Part shown: positions 60,422 to 64,000 of the stretch, in pieces
How the letters are laid out: every line of letters begins with the position of its first letter
How positions within the stretch are numbered: the first letter of the stretch is position 1
Assembly (NCBI GenBank): GCA_050330855.1
Contig: JBHJNL010000147.1
Location: forward strand, 8,008 to 72,007
From: RCC1774 sp050330855
GTDB lineage: Bacteria > Cyanobacteriota > Cyanobacteriia > Thermosynechococcales > Thermosynechococcaceae
DNA: 64,000 nucleotides
Direction: 5' to 3'
Notes under the pieces: model-generated
What the model saw: the letters and a program-made list of their open reading frames with translations, nothing else
Databases searched by the model: none
Told to the model about the DNA's origin: nothing
Made by a program: the position numbers and the translations under genes

Positions 60422-60560
60422 TGAGGGGGGACTCCTACTTGCTGTACGTTTCTAAATGTAACGAAAAGTGAAGAGTTTCGTTAGACTGTTTATAGGTCAG
60501 CAATAACCTGTGGGGCGATAAAGCGCTCCTGGCGTTGTCCGTTCTTTTAAGGCTTTAACT

Positions 60561-61814
60561 GTGAAGATTTTTTGGACCCTAGCGCCCCAGGCTAGGCGGA
60601 ATTTGCTGGCCCTGTTGGTATCGGGGTTGTGCTTTTGGGCCAGTCTAGGTGCCCAGCTCCCCACATTGCCGCTGTACATTGGCGATCTAGGGGCATCTGA
60701 GCAGCAGCTTGGGGTGGTCATGGGAGCCTTTGCCCTGGGTCTCTTGTTCTCGCGCGCCTGGCTCGGAAAGATCGCAGACCAGCGCAGTCGTAAAGCCGTG
60801 CTCCAGATTGGGCTATTGGTGGCTGCGATCGCACCTCTGTTGTACCTATGGGTGACCACACTACCGCTTTTATTTATGGTGCGGGCTTTTCATGGCATTA
60901 GCCTTGCGGCCTTTACGACCGCCTATACCGCCTTGGTGGTTGATCTGTCCCCTAGAAAACAGCGGGGAGAACTGATTGGCTATATGAGCTTGGTGAATCC
61001 CATTGGGGTCATGCTCGGCCCCGCTATCGGTGGCTATCTACAGGAGTGGGCAGGGTATTCACCGCTATTTTTGTTGGCGTCAGGGTTAGCACTGATGGGG
61101 CTGGTCGCGACTTCAGCCGTGAACGAGACAATCGCTCAGGAACACATGAGTAAGCCGAAACAAGGGAAACAGGCGTTTTGGGGCTTGCTGCGTGCCCCTC
61201 GACTCAAGGTGCCAGCCTTAGTGATGCTGTTGATTGGCCTCACCTTTGGGACGCTATCGACCTTTGTGCCCCTGTTGATTCGTCAAACGCAGGTCGATTT
61301 GAATGCAGGGCTGTTTTATTCAGTGGCTGCGATCTCAAGTTTTGGCATTCGAGTCTTAACCGGCAAGGCCTCAGACCGGCTCGGTCGAGGCCGATTTATT
61401 TCGGTGAGTCTCTGCTGTTACGGCCTCGCAATGGTAGGCCTGTGGTTAGCCCACACCGAGCTGACTTTCCTGCTGGCTGGCATTTTTCAGGGGTTGGGGA
61501 GCGGTACCTTGATCCCAATGATTGCAGCCCTGATGGCAGACCGCTCTGAATCCCATGAGCGAGCGCGGGTGCTAAGCCTGTGTATTAGCGGCTTTGACGT
61601 TGGGATTGCGTTGGCTGGCCCCTGTCTAGGAACTGTCGCAACCTTGGTGGGTATTCGACCGATGTTTGGCCTTGCCTGTGGCTTTGCGGGGCTGGCGCTG
61701 TTGCTATTTACGACCTGCAATAGCAAAGATCTTAATCATTCCTTGGCCTTTGCTCTCAGGGGGGGTCGAGATGTCTATGCTCTAGACCCGGCAATGCCGG
61801 GTGCGCCTCAATAG
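60561..61814 (+). CDS. Major facilitator superfamily transporter
   Basis: The 417-residue integral membrane protein has twelve hydrophobic segments. The MFS motif A after the second helix reads GLLFSRAWLGKIADQRSRK, and a weaker copy (GIRVLTGKASDRLGRGR) lies in the second half. The GTG start at 60561 directly precedes the first cytoplasmic stretch. The type resembles drug or sugar efflux carriers, but substrate prediction from sequence is not safe. It lies 139 bases from the divergent peroxiredoxin gene. No regulator or partner protein is adjacent. Confidence 0.92.
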   Translation: MKIFWTLAPQARRNLLALLVSGLCFWASLGAQLPTLPLYIGDLGASEQQLGVVMGAFALGLLFSRAWLGKIADQRSRKAVLQIGLLVAAIAPLLYLWVTTLPLLFMVRAFHGISLAAFTTAYTALVVDLSPRKQRGELIGYMSLVNPIGVMLGPAIGGYLQEWAGYSPLFLLASGLALMGLVATSAVNETIAQEHMSKPKQGKQAFWGLLRAPRLKVPALVMLLIGLTFGTLSTFVPLLIRQTQVDLNAGLFYSVAAISSFGIRVLTGKASDRLGRGRFISVSLCCYGLAMVGLWLAHTELTFLLAGIFQGLGSGTLIPMIAALMADRSESHERARVLSLCISGFDVGIALAGPCLGTVATLVGIRPMFGLACGFAGLALLLFTTCNSKDLNHSLAFALRGGRDVYALDPAMPGAPQ

Positions 61815-61992
61815 ATTGACTCTGCGGTAACCGCTAAAAGACCTATGCCCCAATCTCACCCAATTTTGTGAGCAGGTGCTAGCCGAGTCGATTTATCGGT
61901 AGACAGAGGTTGTGGGATTAAAGATCGGATAAAGTGTTCCAGGGCAGCGATATAACCCTATCGCTGCCTACAGATGCTTTGGAGCGCAGTTC

Positions 61993-63066
61993 ATGTCAAT
62001 ATCTCAGCCTGTCGATAGCCAGAGCAGTCCCTCTTCTCCTCAATCCCTCGACGCTCGTCTATCGCTTCAACATCTTGCGCCAGCAGAGGGCGATCTCACT
62101 GTTGACGGGGCTGATGTCATTGCAGGTCTAAGCCAGACCCCTAAAACATTGCCGCCTAAATATTTTTATGATGATCGCGGCTCTGAACTCTTTGAGAAAA
62201 TTTGTGATCTCACCGAGTATTACGTCACCCGCACTGAAACTCAGATTCTGCAGACCGCTGCAGCAGATATGGCACAGATGACGGGTTCCTGTGAATTAGT
62301 CGAGCTAGGCAGCGGCAGTTCCACCAAAACGCGGCTTCTATTAGATGCCTATCGCGATTTACAAGTCTCTTTAGATGCCCCTGAGTCTTTCCATTACACG
62401 CCCATTGACGTGAGTGGCGGCATTCTTAAAGAAAGCGCAACTGAGCTATTGAGACAGTATCCATCTCTACATATTCGAGGGCTAATTGGCACCTACGCCC
62501 AAGGGCTGCAGCAGTTGCCCAAGGCCATTGCTGCCAAGCGGATGATTTGTTTTTTAGGCAGCACCCTCGGCAATCTCAGCCCCACAGAGTGCGAGCAGTT
62601 TTTTGCTCAAGTGCGAGGGGCATTGCAGCCGGGGGATTACTTTTTGTTAGGGGTAGATCTCCAGAAATCAATACCTATTTTAGAGGCAGCCTATAACGAC
62701 GCCCAGGGAGTCACAGCGGCCTTTAACTTAAATATGCTACAGCATCTCAATTGGCGATTTCAGGCAAACTTCAACCTCAACCAATTTGAGCATTGGTCGT
62801 TTTATAACGACCAACAGCAGCAGATAGAAATGCACCTGCGTAGCCTTTGCAATCAAACAGTCGATCTGGGTACTTTGCATCAAACGATTCCTTTCATGGA
62901 GGGGGAAACGATTCGTACTGAAATCTCTCGAAAATTTAATTTAGAGCAACTATCTGCTCTTTTAGAGCCACATTCAGGGAGCAAAGGATTTATATCGGTC
63001 CAAGTTTGGACAGACCCCAAACAATGGTTTGGCTTACTATTGTGTCAGGCCGTTCTAGATCGGTGA
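61993..63066 (+). CDS. egtD: L-histidine N-alpha-methyltransferase (EgtD)
   Basis: EgtD trimethylates histidine with SAM to hercynine, the first step of ergothioneine synthesis. The family start LPPKYFYDDRGSELFEKICDLTEYYVTRTE (given here in parts: PPKYFYDDRGSELFEKI and EYYVTRTE) is typical. The SAM site LVELGSGSSTKTRLLL and YTPIDVSGGILKESA follow, as do CFLGSTLGNLSP and LGVDLQKS. The C-terminal MHLRSL and EGETIRTEISRKF belong to the histidine-binding part. Length 357 includes a short extra N-terminus (about 1-35). No egtB is adjacent downstream; instead the sequence enters mobile debris. The pathway partner must lie elsewhere or be absent. Confidence 0.94.
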   Translation: MSISQPVDSQSSPSSPQSLDARLSLQHLAPAEGDLTVDGADVIAGLSQTPKTLPPKYFYDDRGSELFEKICDLTEYYVTRTETQILQTAAADMAQMTGSCELVELGSGSSTKTRLLLDAYRDLQVSLDAPESFHYTPIDVSGGILKESATELLRQYPSLHIRGLIGTYAQGLQQLPKAIAAKRMICFLGSTLGNLSPTECEQFFAQVRGALQPGDYFLLGVDLQKSIPILEAAYNDAQGVTAAFNLNMLQHLNWRFQANFNLNQFEHWSFYNDQQQQIEMHLRSLCNQTVDLGTLHQTIPFMEGETIRTEISRKFNLEQLSALLEPHSGSKGFISVQVWTDPKQWFGLLLCQAVLDR

Positions 63067-63181
63067 ATGATGAGCGGAGGGCTTAGAGGAAAACTTAGAC
63101 CACTATAAAACAGGGGGGATACAGCGGTTTTGGTTATGCCTCAATCAAGTGTGGGTGGCTTAATATTGGCCTGTCGTGTAG

Positions 63182-63382
63182 GCAAGCAAGTATACCGACT
63201 CATTATTAGATGAACTCATCAGTAGCACTGAAGGTAAAACGGACTGTAAGCACTGGAATCGTGATGATTGGGGTGGCTATGAGCGCATCTTGCCACCAGA
63301 AATACTCCATTACATCGGTAAAGACCAAACTCAACGCTTAGATGCTATCCCACAATTGTTTGAGGCACGACCTGCAAGGATT
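63182..63382 (+). pseudogene. IS1-family transposase remnant
   Basis: The frame includes WNRDDWGGYERILPPEILHY and IGKDQTQRLD, the C-terminal catalytic region of IS1-type transposases (DWxxY, HYIGKDxTQ). The expected Arg-Glu-rich end (ERTNG...) is replaced by unrelated residues, and the N-terminal half is missing; a stop codon directly precedes 63182. It is a decayed insertion-sequence fragment, and no terminal repeats were found. Confidence 0.6.
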
Positions 63383-63650
63383 ATGAACAAGGAACTTACG
63401 TAAAACTCAAACTATTGAAGAGATTGCTCGCAAAGCTCATGCAGGGGAGGATGTCTCTGGACATTTCACGGGTAACTTTCAAGGGAAGCAACACGTTGAT
63501 ATCGATTTTCCGTTGGAGTTGCTAAGGCAGATTGATGCTGAGTGTGAACGGCTGGGATGCGATTACCGAAGGTAGGCCGCAGGCCATCGCAAAGAATGGA
63601 TCAAAAATGCCTGTGCCAACAGTCTGCGTAAGGATTGTACAGAATCTTAG
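63383..63650 (+). pseudogene. Decayed CopG-like antitoxin gene
   Basis: ATG 63383 opens MNKELT, then a one-base shift near 63399 leads into KTQTIEEIARKAHAGEDVSG, then HFTGNFQGKQHVDIDFPLE and LLRQIDAECERLG. This is the pattern of a widespread ribbon-helix-helix antitoxin. An in-frame TAG at 63573-63575 interrupts it, and reading on gives EWIKNACANSLRKDC to the next stop at 63648. Both lesions inactivate the gene. No matching toxin gene was recognised nearby. Confidence 0.65.
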
Positions 63651-63783
63651 GCTTGATTGAGCTTGGCTGTGAAACGAAAAACCGAGTGCTCAAGGTTTAA
63701 CCTTCAACATTGGCAGGTGGACCTCTACAATGGCAGAGATTCTGTTGAATTGTGACTGCTTTTGAAAACAGATTCCATTTTTT

Positions 63784-63927
63784 ATGGTGTATAAGTTTCC
63801 TGATTTGAACCGGGAGGTCATTGAGCAAATGTTTACGACCAGTGAACTAAAGCAAACAAGGGTATACCGAGAAGCGCGTGAAGGGTACCAACTTAAGGCG
63901 GGACAGCTTGCCCCGCATAGATTTTAG
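63784..63927 (+). pseudogene. Fragment of a Rpn/DUF2887-type nuclease gene
   Basis: The 47-codon frame reads MVYKFPDLNREVIEQMF, then SELKQTRVYREAREGY. This matches the end of DUF2887/Rpn-family putative transposase-nucleases (YKFPxLxRExIExMF and LKxTRVYQEAxEEG). The N-terminal two thirds are not present upstream and the C-terminus is altered. It is part of the debris at the window's end. Confidence 0.5.
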
Positions 63928-64000
63928 CTTTTGCCTGATAGAGTAAGCGCTTCAGCCATTTTCGTTAGATAAGACCCAGACCAAGGTGTCCCGCTTTAAG
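63892..64000. repeat. Imperfect inverted repeat at the window edge
   Basis: The 14 bases at 63892-63905 and 63987-64000 are complementary apart from one position, enclosing about 80 bases. They may be the ends of a small mobile element, but one arm touches the window boundary so it cannot be judged fully. The rest of 63651-63783 shows no gene. Confidence 0.35.

Noticed and set aside
1..64000. CRISPR array, rRNA operon, integrated prophage
   Set aside because: No regularly spaced repeats, rRNA signatures or phage structural genes were seen anywhere in the window.

Overview
The window is chromosomal DNA of a cyanobacterium. It carries psaA and psaB, the ChlI subunit of magnesium chelatase, cytochrome cM, the variable chain of ferredoxin-thioredoxin reductase, a kinase fused to GUN4, tandem GAF domains of cyanobacteriochrome type, and many copies of the palindrome GCGATCGC (HIP1), which is typical of cyanobacterial genomes. 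Base composition is moderate. Both PSI core proteins keep the Met that normally ligates the A0 chlorophyll, so nothing points to a chlorophyll d photosystem. I cannot name the species from sequence alone.

Layout. 0-6.9 kb: an NB-ARC ATPase, chlI, a candidate polymorphic toxin with its immunity gene, and a MalK/UgpC-type ABC ATPase. 7-10.1 kb: a Spy/CpxP-like periplasmic protein facing a NarL-type two-component system that is translationally coupled to a small unknown protein. 10.2-14.8 kb: psaA-psaB on the minus strand with a clear intrinsic terminator. 15.3-22.7 kb: a secreted protein, a Ser/Thr kinase-GUN4 fusion, a triple-GAF chemoreceptor-like protein and a CheA/CheW-like protein that lacks a kinase domain. 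22.7-29 kb: ftrV, an FHA-PAS-GAF histidine kinase, a decayed secreted-protein gene, a COQ4-motif protein, an FHA protein and thyX.

29-38 kb: a small secreted protein, two convergent secreted pentapeptide-repeat proteins, metY-metX, a Uma2 nuclease, and a three-gene unit of DUF1611 protein, fold-III PLP racemase and a 64-residue acidic peptide. 38.5-51.6 kb: envelope and signalling genes (FHA-fused class A penicillin-binding protein, cytM, a 2Fe-2S protein, a trypsin-TPR protein, a CsgG-like protein, a Ser/Thr kinase, a phosphopantetheinyl transferase, a degenerate GGDEF protein, a TM2 protein and a NucA-type lipoprotein nuclease). 51.8-63 kb: a DEAD-box helicase, a small palindrome-ended element, a YaiI-family protein, a sodium:solute symporter, a Tat-lipoprotein aldo/keto reductase, a glycosyltransferase-like protein, trmB, tRNA-Arg, a Bcp/PrxQ peroxiredoxin, an MFS carrier and egtD. 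63-64 kb is a graveyard of mobile and toxin-antitoxin debris.

The strongest candidates for undescribed biology are the DUF1611/racemase/peptide operon (35.7-38.1 kb), the photoreceptor-like chemoreceptor coupled to a kinase-less CheA (18.4-22.7 kb), the toxin/immunity pair (2.9-5.7 kb) and the COQ4-motif gene (25.7-26.2 kb). Three Uma2 loci, one intact and two broken, plus IS and antitoxin debris show local gene turnover. No CRISPR array, rRNA or intact transposase was seen.
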